A DNA stretch of 40,431 bases from JBDKVA01 sp039679375. GTDB taxonomy: Bacteria > Bacillota > Clostridia > Acetivibrionales > DTU013. The stretch lies in the NCBI GenBank assembly GCA_039679375.1, contig JBDKVA010000122.1:1-40431 (forward strand). The letters are read 5' to 3'. Of the stretch, positions 1 through 9,331 are shown one piece after another. A model generated the notes under the pieces. The model ran no database searches and was not told where the DNA came from. It saw only the letters and a program-made list of their open reading frames with translations. Both the position numbers and the translations under genes were made by a program. The number at the start of each line of letters is the position of its first letter. The first letter of the stretch is position 1.

Positions 1-1
1 A

Positions 2-646
2 ATTATTGCTCTTGTTATTAATGAAATGACAAATAGAAGGATGGCAAAAATATACCACAGCTTGATGCTGCTTCCCTATTTCCTGTCATGGATCGTTTTC
101 AGCTATGTAGTATTCGGATTTCTGGGGATGGAAAACGGTTTTATCAATAATTCGGTACTTGTTCCGCTGGGTTTGAAAGAAATATCGTTTTACTCGGAGC
201 CAAATTACTGGCCTTTTATATTATTTATTGTCAATACGATCAAGGGTGCAGCCTACGGCAGTATATTATATTTATCGGCTATAGTGGGTCTTGACCCTGA
301 ATACTTTGAGCTGGCGAGGATCTACGGAGCAAACAAGTGGCAACAGATTACAAAAATTACTGTCCCTCTGATTTCCAATGTAATAATCATACTGCTGATT
401 CTTAGCCTGGGAAGTATATTGTCTGCCGACTTCGGATTGTTTTACAATATCCCGCTCCGTTCACCGCACCTTAATGACGCTACAAATATAGTAGATACTT
501 ACATTTACACTTTGCTGCAGACATCATCGACCGGCGTAGGTAAATGCACCGCTGCAGGCCTTTTTAAATCCGTTATCGGTATGGCGATGGTTCTGTTGAC
601 CAATTTTATAGTAAAAAAAATTGATGAAGAAAAAGCATTATTTTAG
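2..646 (+). CDS. ABC sugar transporter permease, LplB/YteP type (5' end outside window)
   Basis: This is an inner-membrane permease subunit of a carbohydrate importer. The reading frame is open from base 2, ahead of the first internal ATG at 26, and the upstream residues fit the family, so the gene begins before the window and only about 214 residues are visible. Several hydrophobic segments are present. The cytoplasmic EAA loop, which docks the ATPase in this family, is seen as ELARIYGANKWQQI followed by VPL. The stop lies 12 bases before the next permease start, so the two are translated together. The substrate cannot be read from the sequence; family members import oligosaccharides such as rhamnogalacturonan or other plant-glycan fragments. 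Confidence 0.9.
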   Translation: MIALVINEMTNRRMAKIYHSLMLLPYFLSWIVFSYVVFGFLGMENGFINNSVLVPLGLKEISFYSEPNYWPFILFIVNTIKGAAYGSILYLSAIVGLDPEYFELARIYGANKWQQITKITVPLISNVIIILLILSLGSILSADFGLFYNIPLRSPHLNDATNIVDTYIYTLLQTSSTGVGKCTAAGLFKSVIGMAMVLLTNFIVKKIDEEKALF

Positions 647-658
647 GGGGACGCAATT

Positions 659-1567
659 TTGAAAAAATTATCGAGCACAGCCAACATTTCATATGGATGG
701 AATACCGTATTAAATATAATTACGGCGGCGTATACTCTTTTATGCCTGCTTCCGTTCCTGCTGGTTATTATTGTTTCTTTTACCGATGAAAAATCGTTAG
801 CCCGGAATGGATATTCATTCTTACCCGAAGCTCTTTCCCTTGCGGCATATAAATCTTTGCTTTCATCCACCGATTCGATAATAAGGGTTTACTGCATCTC
901 AATCTTTGTCACAATCGCAGGTACGATATTAAGTGTATTGATCATGGCTATGTATGCCTACCCAATTTCAAGAAGCAGTTTCAAATATAGAAAACAGTTT
1001 ACTTTTTACATATTTTTTACCATGCTTTTTGGAGGAGGCCTGGTTCCATGGTACATTATATGTACGCAGGTGCTCCATTTAAAAAATACAATATGGGCTC
1101 TGATCGTACCTTACCTTTTTAATGCATTTTATACATTGGTTATAAAGACGTTTTTTAAGACCACGATCCACGAATCAATTATAGAATCGGCAAAGCTGGA
1201 CGGCGCAAGTGAAATCAGAATTTTCAGGACAATCATCATGCCTTTGTCAATGCCCGTACTGGCAAGCATCGCACTTTTTACATCGATAAATTACTGGAAT
1301 GACTGGTGGCTTTCAACTATACTTCAAAGTAACGATACATGGATTAATTTACAATATACGATGTACAGAATGCTGCTGAATGCTACTTATATTGTACAGC
1401 TTGGAAGTGCGGCAGGAGGGTATGCGCAGTCCGAGCTTGCCAAAATGCCGACGGAGACCATACGTATGGCGATGTGTGCAGTTGCAATGGGTCCGATTAT
1501 ATTCGCCTATCCCTTTTTTCAGAGATACTTTGTTAAAGGACTTACGATTGGTTCAATCAAAGGCTAG
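659..1567 (+). CDS. ABC sugar transporter permease, LplC/YtcP type
   Basis: This is the second permease subunit (302 aa) of the importer whose first subunit ends at 646. The start is TTG at 659, chosen because a GGGGG ribosome site lies about eight bases upstream at 646-650. About six hydrophobic segments are visible. The EAA loop reads ESAKLDGASEIRIF then IIMP, and the C-terminus KGLTIGSIKG is typical of the LplC/YtcP group. It acts in the membrane as a heterodimer with the upstream permease. No ATPase gene accompanies it, as is usual for this family, where one multitask ATPase of the MsmX type energises many importers. Confidence 0.92.
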   Translation: MKKLSSTANISYGWNTVLNIITAAYTLLCLLPFLLVIIVSFTDEKSLARNGYSFLPEALSLAAYKSLLSSTDSIIRVYCISIFVTIAGTILSVLIMAMYAYPISRSSFKYRKQFTFYIFFTMLFGGGLVPWYIICTQVLHLKNTIWALIVPYLFNAFYTLVIKTFFKTTIHESIIESAKLDGASEIRIFRTIIMPLSMPVLASIALFTSINYWNDWWLSTILQSNDTWINLQYTMYRMLLNATYIVQLGSAAGGYAQSELAKMPTETIRMAMCAVAMGPIIFAYPFFQRYFVKGLTIGSIKG

Positions 1568-1655
1568 AAGGAATTTAAGCTGCAGTGTTCCCGGGTAATG
1601 CTGCTGTTTAGAGATAAATGGTTAAACAAAATTCATTTTAAAAGGAGGCAGTTCT

Positions 1656-3218
1656 ATGATAAAAATCTCAAAGCTTCTATGCATGGCGATCTGTATCTGT
1701 ATTGCATTTACAATGCTTCTTACCGGGTGTACAGGTCCGGACACATCTTCAGAAAGTACTACAGGCAGCCAATCCACTGCGGGGAATACTGCAGCGGTTG
1801 AAACCAAACCGGAGCTGGAGCCTTATGAGGTAGTATGGTATTATTGCGGAAACGGAGCCGAGCCGAATGAAAAACTGGTAGAGGATGAAATAGGCAAGTA
1901 TCTGAAGGATAAGATCAATACAACGGTAGATATTGTAACGTTCACTATTGGTGAATACGCACAAAAGGTACAGACTATAATATCCTCAGGCGAAAAGGCG
2001 GATTTGGTCTTCTCATGTTCATGGCTGCTGACTTATCTTGATTCAGCCAGAAATGGAATGTTTGTAGAAATAACGGATGACATGCTTGACAAGTGCGCTC
2101 CCCACGCCAAGGAAGTGCTTGCCGAAAAATGGCTCCCCGGTGTAAAAGTGGACGGAAAGCTTTATCATCTTCCCTGCAATAAGGAGGTAGGCGCCCAGGG
2201 TGGTATGCTTCTAAACAAGTCGCTGGTTGAAAAATATAAGTTTGATTTAAGTACAATAAAGACATATGAAGACCTTACTCCCATGCTTCAGACAATAAAA
2301 GATAACGAGCCCGGCATATATCCTCTGGGCACATGCGCAGGGGATACGTGCAACCAGCTGATTGGCTGTTATGGAAACTGGTCGGGAAACTATTATTATA
2401 TTACAATGCCTCTAAACGGTACAAAATGGATATCAGCCCTCGAGATGCCTGAAGTTAAAAATATTTTGAAAGCCGCCAAGAAGTTTAATGACGCCGGTTT
2501 TGTAAGGAAGGATGCTGTTACTGTCGGCGACGTTACCCCTGACCTGAAGGCGGGCAAGGTATTCGCAACACATGCCCAGCTTAAGCCCGGCAAGGATGCT
2601 GAAATGAAAAACACTACTCCAGATGTCCAATGGGTACAGGTAGGCCTTACAGATTGTGTAATCAGATCAAATGACGTTACAGGCTCCATGATGGCAATAC
2701 CTAAAACTTGTGAAGATCCTGAGAGAGTTCTCATGTTCTACGACTATTTCTATCATGATAAGAACTTGCTCACTTTAGTAAATTACGGTATTGAGAATCT
2801 TCATTATGTTAAGGTTGACGATAAAACAATTGATTATGCGCCCGCCACTGAAAACAGAGCAGAGTTGGGATGGAGGCCTCCGCATTCATTGTGGATGGTA
2901 GGCGACCAGTTCAAAAACTACCTTTTAAAGAGCGAGGACCCCAATAAATATGCAAATCTCACAAATTTCAACACCAAATGCAAACCATTTGGGGATTCGC
3001 TGGGCTTCAATTTCGATCCGAAACCAATCCAAAATACGTGGGATAAATTAAATGCGGCTCAAGCTAATGAATACACTCTTCTTTTATTAGGCGTAGAAGA
3101 TGATGTTGACGCAATGGCGGCAAAGCAGCTGAAGATATGGAATGACGCCGGACTGCAGGAAGTGCTGGCTGAGTACAACAAACAGTATGAGAAATTCGTA
3201 GCCGCAAAGAAAAAATAA
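1656..3218 (+). CDS. Extracellular solute-binding lipoprotein, LplA type
   Basis: This 520-residue lipoprotein is the sugar-capturing subunit of the first importer. The N-terminus has a hydrophobic signal ending in the lipobox LLTGC (Cys about residue 25), followed by a Ser/Thr-rich linker. The start ATG is preceded by AAAAGGAGG at 1640-1648. The body matches family-1 solute-binding proteins of the LplA/YtcQ group in length and general pattern. It follows the two permeases by 88 bases and is followed by a terminator, so it is the last gene of the operon. The ligand cannot be deduced. The neighbouring GH95-like enzyme suggests a fucosylated or similar oligosaccharide, which is inference. Confidence 0.9.
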   Translation: MIKISKLLCMAICICIAFTMLLTGCTGPDTSSESTTGSQSTAGNTAAVETKPELEPYEVVWYYCGNGAEPNEKLVEDEIGKYLKDKINTTVDIVTFTIGEYAQKVQTIISSGEKADLVFSCSWLLTYLDSARNGMFVEITDDMLDKCAPHAKEVLAEKWLPGVKVDGKLYHLPCNKEVGAQGGMLLNKSLVEKYKFDLSTIKTYEDLTPMLQTIKDNEPGIYPLGTCAGDTCNQLIGCYGNWSGNYYYITMPLNGTKWISALEMPEVKNILKAAKKFNDAGFVRKDAVTVGDVTPDLKAGKVFATHAQLKPGKDAEMKNTTPDVQWVQVGLTDCVIRSNDVTGSMMAIPKTCEDPERVLMFYDYFYHDKNLLTLVNYGIENLHYVKVDDKTIDYAPATENRAELGWRPPHSLWMVGDQFKNYLLKSEDPNKYANLTNFNTKCKPFGDSLGFNFDPKPIQNTWDKLNAAQANEYTLLLLGVEDDVDAMAAKQLKIWNDAGLQEVLAEYNKQYEKFVAAKKK

Positions 3219-3284
3219 GTATAGCTGGAAGATGCGATGTAAACAGGAAAAGCAAATATGCTATACAGCGATATTAACGGGAAG

Positions 3285-3314
3285 CCCGGAGATGAAATAT
3301 CTCCGGGTCTTTTA
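3285..3314 (+). terminator. Rho-independent terminator after the first transporter operon
   Basis: A perfect 9-bp stem (CCCGGAGAT at 3285-3293 pairing with ATCTCCGGG at 3299-3307) has a 5-nt loop and is followed by TCTTTTATT. It lies 66 bases after the solute-binding protein stop and just before the 3' end of the convergent GH95-like gene. Confidence 0.9.
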
Positions 3315-3329
3315 TTAATATGTGCATTC

Positions 3330-5675
3330 TTAGCAATTAGCATGATATTCTTGTACATTCCTGGATATACTGCATTTCTCGCCTGCCAGCAAAGCGATAT
3401 CCATGATATCATTGCTCCTGCACTCAGTATGGATCTGTCTGCCGTCCTGCTTCCGGATGCATAGCTTTTCACCGTTAAATACATTTTTTATTTTAAAGGT
3501 GCCTGCATTTTGGGCTTCCAGGCTTATAAACTCCACTTCCCTGTTTCTTATCGAAGAGGAAACCAGTATCCCGTTCTCCCCCCTGAAGCTGCCGAAGGCT
3601 GCTCCATATTTCCTCCATGACTCCGGTATGGCGGGAAATACACTGATAACGCCGTTGTGTGTCTGCAAAAGCATTTCCTGCAAGGCATCCGCAGCGCACA
3701 TATTGGATTCCAGCGTAAACGGCCTGTAATGGAAGTTTGTCAATCCGCAGTTTTTATAATCCCCATTTAAGTGAAAGCCGTTTTGCGAACAGATATTTTC
3801 CCGGAAGAGCTTCAATTGAAGCGCCGCAGCCTCGCCGTTTCGCTGTATGGCATACAGCTCCGCCATCCATGTAAAGGAAAAGCCTACCCACCACCTCATT
3901 CCAAGGTTCTCCAGATTGCTGACCGTCGCGTCGATTATCTCCCTCTCTCTTTTGCTTCGGTCATAATCCAGGAGCCTTAATGGATGTATGGCCATTGCAT
4001 GGGCAAAATGGCGGTGGCTTTCATTCAGCGATTCATCAGGGCTCAGCATCAGAACGTTATCCCTGTTGACGGCAAGCTCAGGCAGCTGCTCATATTTTTC
4101 ACGCCAGGCTTCTTTCTCGTTATTGTCGAGCACTTCAGACATCTCGCACAATGTTTTAAATAAATATATAAGAAGCGACAGGTCATAATTGCTGTTGGGT
4201 GTAAGCCACGCTGCAAGCGTATTGTCATGGATTTCAGGCGAGCTTGACAGCGCAAGAGACAGTTTACCGTTTTCATCGGCCTTCAGCCATCTCATAATAC
4301 ATAATGCGGTTTCCCTGAACCAGGGATAAGCCCTTTCCCTTAGGAAATTCATGTCGCCGGTCGTCTTCCAGTAGTCGCCGAACGATTTGCACAGCCATAT
4401 CTGGTTCGTCAGATTCAGGCTGTACATCGGCCAGCCTCCGAGAGGTTTTCCGTCTATACTCATCACGGCCGGCAGACTCAAGCCCGGGGCGTCAAAAAAA
4501 TCTCCGGCAAATTTTCGCGCCTGCGGAGCCAGTTCCCATAAAAAGTCTAAAAAGCTTTCGCCTTCTTCCGGGTGATTTGCTTTCAGATAATGGTAGTAGC
4601 TCATTTGTGTATTAAGATCGTTATGGTAGTCGCCCTTCCAGGGAGGCAGCATGTCATTGTCTGCTGTCCATACGCCCTGCAGCGGCATAGGTGGAGCACC
4701 TTTTCTGGAGCATGAGCCAAACAGGTAATTTGTCAGGTACCACTGTTTTTCAAATTCTCTGTCAGGCAAAGTAACAGCGCTCTTACTCCAGAAACCGTGC
4801 CACCAATTCCGGTGTTCCATAGCACATCCCTCAAAGCCTGTCTCCAAAGCCTTCATTATCCTCTTTTTGGCGTTTTCCAGCCATCCATCCCCATCTCTGT
4901 TTGATGCCACATAGTACACCGCGTCAAGAGTTCCCTGTATTTCCCTCTGTCCCAGGATTATACCAAACTCAAGCCCTTCGGCGGTTTTTTGCCTGAACCA
5001 CTTAAGGCACCCTTCTTCAAACCATTCAATAGGAGGATATTGAAGCAGTTCAAGCGATCCGTTGGAGATATTTCCTTTTGAAATCTTATCGCAGTCGGTT
5101 TCATACTCCTGATCACCGTTTGCCGGGCCGACATACCTGGGGTCAATCCCGAATCCGGGGGCTTTTATTTCAATTTGCGGTAAATCGGCATTCCCGGATA
5201 TGCGAATATAACCGAACAAATCTGTGGCGTGCAGGAAGGTTTTGATATCGGAGCTTTTCTCACCAAACCGGAGCTTTACCTCTGCACAGGCATCCTTGAG
5301 GCGAAGACAGCTTTCGACCCTGTCGCCCGGCAAGCCATAATTGATCTCCAGCCTGCCTGCAGGAATTTTGGTTGGCGTCGCCCGGCCATAACAATCGTCA
5401 AATATCCTGTTTATTTCATTAACATCCTTTTTATCCGCAAGCTCTGCAAGCTTTTTATAGGTAAAGTCCTCTCCCAGTGTTTCGGGCGCCGGTCTGGTGT
5501 CCCACAGGTCGCCCCTGTCAAGGCTCAGCCTCAAGGGATTCCCTTTCCCCCATATAAGGCATCCCAATAGCCCGTTTCCCAGCGGTATTGCTTCATCCCA
5601 GCTTGTGACGGCTTCATCAAATAACAGGTCGCAGTACGCTTCCGGCAGCTTTTTTAAGTTCTTCCATTCTTTCAT
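3330..5675 (-). CDS. GH95-like glycoside hydrolase, cytoplasmic
   Basis: This 781-residue protein resembles glycoside hydrolase family 95, which contains inverting alpha-L-fucosidases and alpha-L-galactosidases. The N-terminal motif WDEAIPLGNGLLGC matches the family's N-terminal beta-sandwich. The (alpha/alpha)6-barrel part contains NDLNTQM, LSSSPE and a C-terminal EMLLQTHNGVI segment. There is no signal peptide, so it should act on imported oligosaccharides in the cytoplasm. By eye, two positions known as catalytic in the bifidobacterial fucosidase AfcA differ: the first Asn of NIN is Asp here, and the Asp of the FQIDGN motif is Glu (FTLESN). The usual acid Glu in SPE is kept. It may therefore belong to a divergent subgroup with another specificity. 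An AGGGGG ribosome site precedes the ATG. It is divergent from the AraC-type regulator. Confidence 0.82.
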   Translation of the reverse strand: MKEWKNLKKLPEAYCDLLFDEAVTSWDEAIPLGNGLLGCLIWGKGNPLRLSLDRGDLWDTRPAPETLGEDFTYKKLAELADKKDVNEINRIFDDCYGRATPTKIPAGRLEINYGLPGDRVESCLRLKDACAEVKLRFGEKSSDIKTFLHATDLFGYIRISGNADLPQIEIKAPGFGIDPRYVGPANGDQEYETDCDKISKGNISNGSLELLQYPPIEWFEEGCLKWFRQKTAEGLEFGIILGQREIQGTLDAVYYVASNRDGDGWLENAKKRIMKALETGFEGCAMEHRNWWHGFWSKSAVTLPDREFEKQWYLTNYLFGSCSRKGAPPMPLQGVWTADNDMLPPWKGDYHNDLNTQMSYYHYLKANHPEEGESFLDFLWELAPQARKFAGDFFDAPGLSLPAVMSIDGKPLGGWPMYSLNLTNQIWLCKSFGDYWKTTGDMNFLRERAYPWFRETALCIMRWLKADENGKLSLALSSSPEIHDNTLAAWLTPNSNYDLSLLIYLFKTLCEMSEVLDNNEKEAWREKYEQLPELAVNRDNVLMLSPDESLNESHRHFAHAMAIHPLRLLDYDRSKREREIIDATVSNLENLGMRWWVGFSFTWMAELYAIQRNGEAAALQLKLFRENICSQNGFHLNGDYKNCGLTNFHYRPFTLESNMCAADALQEMLLQTHNGVISVFPAIPESWRKYGAAFGSFRGENGILVSSSIRNREVEFISLEAQNAGTFKIKNVFNGEKLCIRKQDGRQIHTECRSNDIMDIALLAGEKCSISRNVQEYHANC

Positions 5676-5904
5676 GCAAAATGCCCCCTAACCGGTTTAT
5701 AGTAAAACCCGCTTACTATACTATTCAAATATACCATAATTCGTATATAATGAATATAAACCATACTCTTATTTATGCTCTGTTGAAAATAAATTGCCCG
5801 TGCAAGTTTTAAAACGCCGGAATACCAATGATGTATCAGCAAAATGCAACCGGATCCGCGTACTGCCAAATATTTTATACGTTCGGTATAGAGGGAGTGA
5901 AGCG
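5676..5904. promoter_or_regulatory. Divergent control region between GH95-like gene and AraC-type regulator
   Basis: This 229-base A/T-rich gap must contain both promoters. A TATAAT hexamer lies at 5746-5751 in the plus direction, but no good -35 element sits 17 bases upstream. On the minus strand TTGAAT and TACTAT are spaced 18 bases apart (about 5734 down to 5705), which is a weak sigma-A candidate for the hydrolase. Ribosome sites are clear on both sides. I see no strong operator palindrome. Confidence 0.35.
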
Positions 5905-8223
5905 ATGATGAAATTCAGGTTTAACAAATCACGGCTTGTTCTAAGTTCACTGAAGCATTTTCGATTCAATAGCATGTTCTATAGAATATTTGCAGCAACG
6001 CTGTCTATTATACTAATTGTCACCGTACTTAGCTATGTAGCGATACTTTATATGAAAAACCTGCTGACAGAAAATGAAATAAAGGCGCAAAGCGTATATC
6101 TGGAAAACAATTCATTATATATCGACAGCGTGCTGACGAGTATCAAGGATTCGACATACTCTATTGAAAACGATGATAATGTAAAGCTGATTTCATATTT
6201 GGAGGATCTGGATAATTATGAATACTACAAGATGATATCAGATATAAAAAATAAACTGAGCATGTTTAAAATAACCGTTAAGGAAGTTAATAATATGTAC
6301 ATATATCTAAACAAGCCCGGAATAATCATTGATTCTGCAGGCCTGAATTATATTAAAACATATTATGAAAATAGATATGAAGATAATTTTGACTCATGGA
6401 ATGATATTTTCAAAAATAAATTCAACTTTTCAATAAATATATGGGAGAATAGAATAAAAAATGACGGCTTGTATACAACATCGAAGTTAAATATAGCAAG
6501 ATCGCTGATGGATGGGAATACACGGATGGGAACGGTTGTAATCAACCTTAATGAAGAATTTATCGGCAAACTGCTGGTAAACAAAGAATTTGCAGAGGGC
6601 AGAAAAATATTCATGATCAACAGCGACGGTACAATCATAAGCAGCAATATTCCGGATGGTAAAGGCAGCACTCTTGACATCAATCTGAATTATCTGAATA
6701 GTAAAGATAAGGGCAACTATATGACGGATGAAGGATATCTTGTTACATATAAAAAATCTGTTGCAAACAATATATATTATATAATATTTACTCCAAAAAA
6801 TTTATTTCTGTATCAAATAACAAGATTATCTAATATTGCTAACATATGCATCATTATTTTTTTAATAGCCGGAACTTTAATTGCCTTTTTCCTTTCTCAG
6901 ATGCTATATTTTCCCATAGGCAGCATGGTAGAATTTTTAAATGCATATTCCATGATGACAAGTGAAATGGATTTTAAGTACAATGAAATGGATTTTATCA
7001 GAAAAGGTATGACGAATATTGTTTCCATCAACCGGAATCTTGAAAATAAAGCAACGGAAAACATCCCGATTATAATTGATATTGTATTGCTGAAAATAAT
7101 TCTCGGCGGTTATGAAATAAATAATGCAATATCTATTATCAGCCAGTATAATATAAAGTTTTCACAAGGTTTTTACAAAGCTGCGGTTATATACATTGAG
7201 AACATTGAAAAGAAGGAAAATACATCTGCGAAGGAAAACGCTTCACAACTGCGCAGCATTATTAAGAAGCATTTTGATATGCGCCTTTTGAGTATTATTA
7301 AGACTGGCGAAGGCGAGTATACGGTTATCACCTTCAATGATGCGGAGGATAATGAAAATACGGTGAATTCTTCATATATCAGGCTTCATGAGGAATTGTC
7401 CAACATATATGCAGATATCGGAATATATATCGGTATCGGGTTGATTTCCGGGGATATCTTCGAGATTAACAAGTCCTATAAACAAGCAGTTCAGGCAATT
7501 AACCTAAGAAAGGTTAAGGATGTGTCACGGGTGATAGAATATTCCCCCTCACTCGATGAATTTGCCGAAGAATCCGCCATACCTTGCGATTTGGAGCTAA
7601 GGCTTCATAATACCATTACATCAGGTAATATAAATAAAACCATCGATTATACAAATGAAATTATGAATAATAGCTATAACAGGAATATCTCTTTTGCTTC
7701 ATACTACAGTATATGTACATGCATTAATAACCTTTTAGCCAGACTTATATGCGACAGGTCATTTGATAAAAATTTATTTGATAAAGAATTTGATAATATT
7801 TCTGCCATTGACAATATAAAGGATGTCAAATTGCTAAAGGAGCTGATAATTAATAATGTTATTACGCTTACGGAATACTATGCTTCTAAAAAAGGTCAAA
7901 ATTCTGTTATGGAAAAAATTTTTGAGTATGTTGACGGTAATTTCAATAAAGATATTAACCTTGAATCAGTAGCGGATAAATTTAATTTCAATTCGAATTA
8001 TCTTTCAAGATGTTTTAAGCAGATAAAAGGGATAAGCTTTACCGATTATCTAAATTACAAGAAGATTGAAATGGCAAAAAAATTACTGTTATGTTCAAAT
8101 GAAACAGTAAAGGACATCGCCCAGGAAGCAGGCTACAACAGTGCAAACTTTTTTATCAGAGCATTTCAGAAGTATGAGGGCGTTACTCCAAATGAATTCA
8201 GGAAAAATCAATCTAAATTATAA
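5905..8223 (+). CDS. Membrane-anchored AraC-family regulator with extracellular sensor (YtdP-like)
   Basis: This is a 772-residue one-component regulator. The start is the ATG at 5905, in frame within a longer open stretch, because GGGAG lies seven bases before it. A first membrane segment lies at about residues 20-45, followed by a roughly 260-residue extracytoplasmic region (a Cache-like sensor is likely from family architecture), and a second membrane segment at about 300-330. The last 100 residues form an AraC/XylS DNA-binding domain with two helix-turn-helix units, including DINLESVADKFNFN and VKDIAQEAGYNSANFF. It probably senses a glycan outside the cell and activates the transporter at 8351-11956, the divergent hydrolase, or both. 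Its codon use is more A/T-rich than the housekeeping genes downstream. Confidence 0.9.
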   Translation: MMKFRFNKSRLVLSSLKHFRFNSMFYRIFAATLSIILIVTVLSYVAILYMKNLLTENEIKAQSVYLENNSLYIDSVLTSIKDSTYSIENDDNVKLISYLEDLDNYEYYKMISDIKNKLSMFKITVKEVNNMYIYLNKPGIIIDSAGLNYIKTYYENRYEDNFDSWNDIFKNKFNFSINIWENRIKNDGLYTTSKLNIARSLMDGNTRMGTVVINLNEEFIGKLLVNKEFAEGRKIFMINSDGTIISSNIPDGKGSTLDINLNYLNSKDKGNYMTDEGYLVTYKKSVANNIYYIIFTPKNLFLYQITRLSNIANICIIIFLIAGTLIAFFLSQMLYFPIGSMVEFLNAYSMMTSEMDFKYNEMDFIRKGMTNIVSINRNLENKATENIPIIIDIVLLKIILGGYEINNAISIISQYNIKFSQGFYKAAVIYIENIEKKENTSAKENASQLRSIIKKHFDMRLLSIIKTGEGEYTVITFNDAEDNENTVNSSYIRLHEELSNIYADIGIYIGIGLISGDIFEINKSYKQAVQAINLRKVKDVSRVIEYSPSLDEFAEESAIPCDLELRLHNTITSGNINKTIDYTNEIMNNSYNRNISFASYYSICTCINNLLARLICDRSFDKNLFDKEFDNISAIDNIKDVKLLKELIINNVITLTEYYASKKGQNSVMEKIFEYVDGNFNKDINLESVADKFNFNSNYLSRCFKQIKGISFTDYLNYKKIEMAKKLLLCSNETVKDIAQEAGYNSANFFIRAFQKYEGVTPNEFRKNQSKL

Positions 8224-8350
8224 AATGTACATAATTGAATAAATGTTGCATGCTTAAAAGCAATGAAAAGTACATAAAGTGGGATAATGTAACTTTACGT
8301 ATTATTATTGCAGCAGATAAAATAATTGCATAGGGAGGTGGCGTAAAAAA
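8224..8350 (+). promoter_or_regulatory. Upstream region of second transporter operon with direct repeat GTACATAA
   Basis: The octamer GTACATAA occurs at 8227-8234 and again at 8270-8277, 43 bases apart, close to four helical turns and on the same face of DNA. AraC-family regulators bind direct repeats, so this is a candidate operator. It precedes a strong ribosome site (AGGGAGGTGG at 8332-8341). The assignment is speculative. Confidence 0.3.
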
Positions 8351-9313
8351 GTGAATGATGCCATACTAGGTAGCAATTATATAAAAATCGAAAATAGTAA
8401 AGCAACAAAAAAAACGTTCCGGCAATTTTTCAAGCAAAATAAAGCGCTATATTTAATGGTTTTACCTGGATTGATTATTACTATAATATTCAAATATTTA
8501 CCGTTTTACGGAATATTGGTTTCCTTTGAGAATTTTAATCCTGCTAAAGGAGTATTCGGAAGCGAGTGGGTCGGATTCAGTCATTTTTTAACTTTCTTCA
8601 AGGATCCATATTTCTTCAGACTTTTTAAAAATACTTTTTTACTGGGATTTTATTCGTTGATATTCGGGTTCCCTGCTCCTATTCTTCTGGCCTTATTATT
8701 TAATGAAGTTAAAAATGTAACTTTTAAAAAGGTAACACAAACCATTTCATACATGCCGTATTTTCTATCAATCGTTATTGTTATAGGGCTATTGAAGGAT
8801 ATGATAAGTATGAGTGACGGTGTGGTAAACGAAATAATTGCGGCATTAGGGTTTGAAAAGATTAATTTTCTTATAGATTCCGGCTATTTCCGTCCGATGT
8901 ATGTAATTACCGGAATATGGCAGGGAGTCGGATACGGATCAATAATATATCTCGGGGCAATATCCAATATTAATCCCGAATTATATGAATCCGCAGTTCT
9001 GGATGGCGCTTCAAGGTTAAAACAGGCTATCTATATTACAATCCCATGCATAGCCCCGACCATCGTTGTTCTGTTTATATTCGCCGTTGGCGGAATTCTG
9101 GGAAACGACTTCCAGAAGATCCTCCTGATGTATAATCCTTCGGTTTATGAAACTGCCGACGTAATTTCTACATATGTCTACAGGCAGGGGATTTTGGGCG
9201 CAAGCTACAGCTATGCTTCTGCGGTGGGTCTGTTCAATTCGGTTGTATCATTTATATTTCTTATAACCACAAACAGGTTAAGCCGGAAAATCAGCGAGAC
9301 ATCATTGTGGTAA
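8351..9313 (+). CDS. ABC sugar transporter permease, LplB/YteP type
   Basis: This is a 320-residue inner-membrane permease, the first gene of the second importer. It starts with GTG, preceded by GGGAGGTGG. An N-terminal cytoplasmic segment leads to six hydrophobic segments. The conserved PGLIITIIFKYLPFYG region near residue 40 and the EAA loop ESAVLDGASRLKQAI are typical of LplB-type permeases. It is a distant paralogue of the partial gene at the left window edge. It is followed after 18 bases by the second permease. No ATPase gene is present. Confidence 0.93.
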   Translation: MNDAILGSNYIKIENSKATKKTFRQFFKQNKALYLMVLPGLIITIIFKYLPFYGILVSFENFNPAKGVFGSEWVGFSHFLTFFKDPYFFRLFKNTFLLGFYSLIFGFPAPILLALLFNEVKNVTFKKVTQTISYMPYFLSIVIVIGLLKDMISMSDGVVNEIIAALGFEKINFLIDSGYFRPMYVITGIWQGVGYGSIIYLGAISNINPELYESAVLDGASRLKQAIYITIPCIAPTIVVLFIFAVGGILGNDFQKILLMYNPSVYETADVISTYVYRQGILGASYSYASAVGLFNSVVSFIFLITTNRLSRKISETSLW

Positions 9314-9331
9314 AAAGACAAGGAGGCAAGT

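Noticed and set aside
3059..3484. Minus-strand open frame spanning the transporter terminator
   Set aside because: It crosses a strong terminator and overlaps two well-supported genes in other frames.
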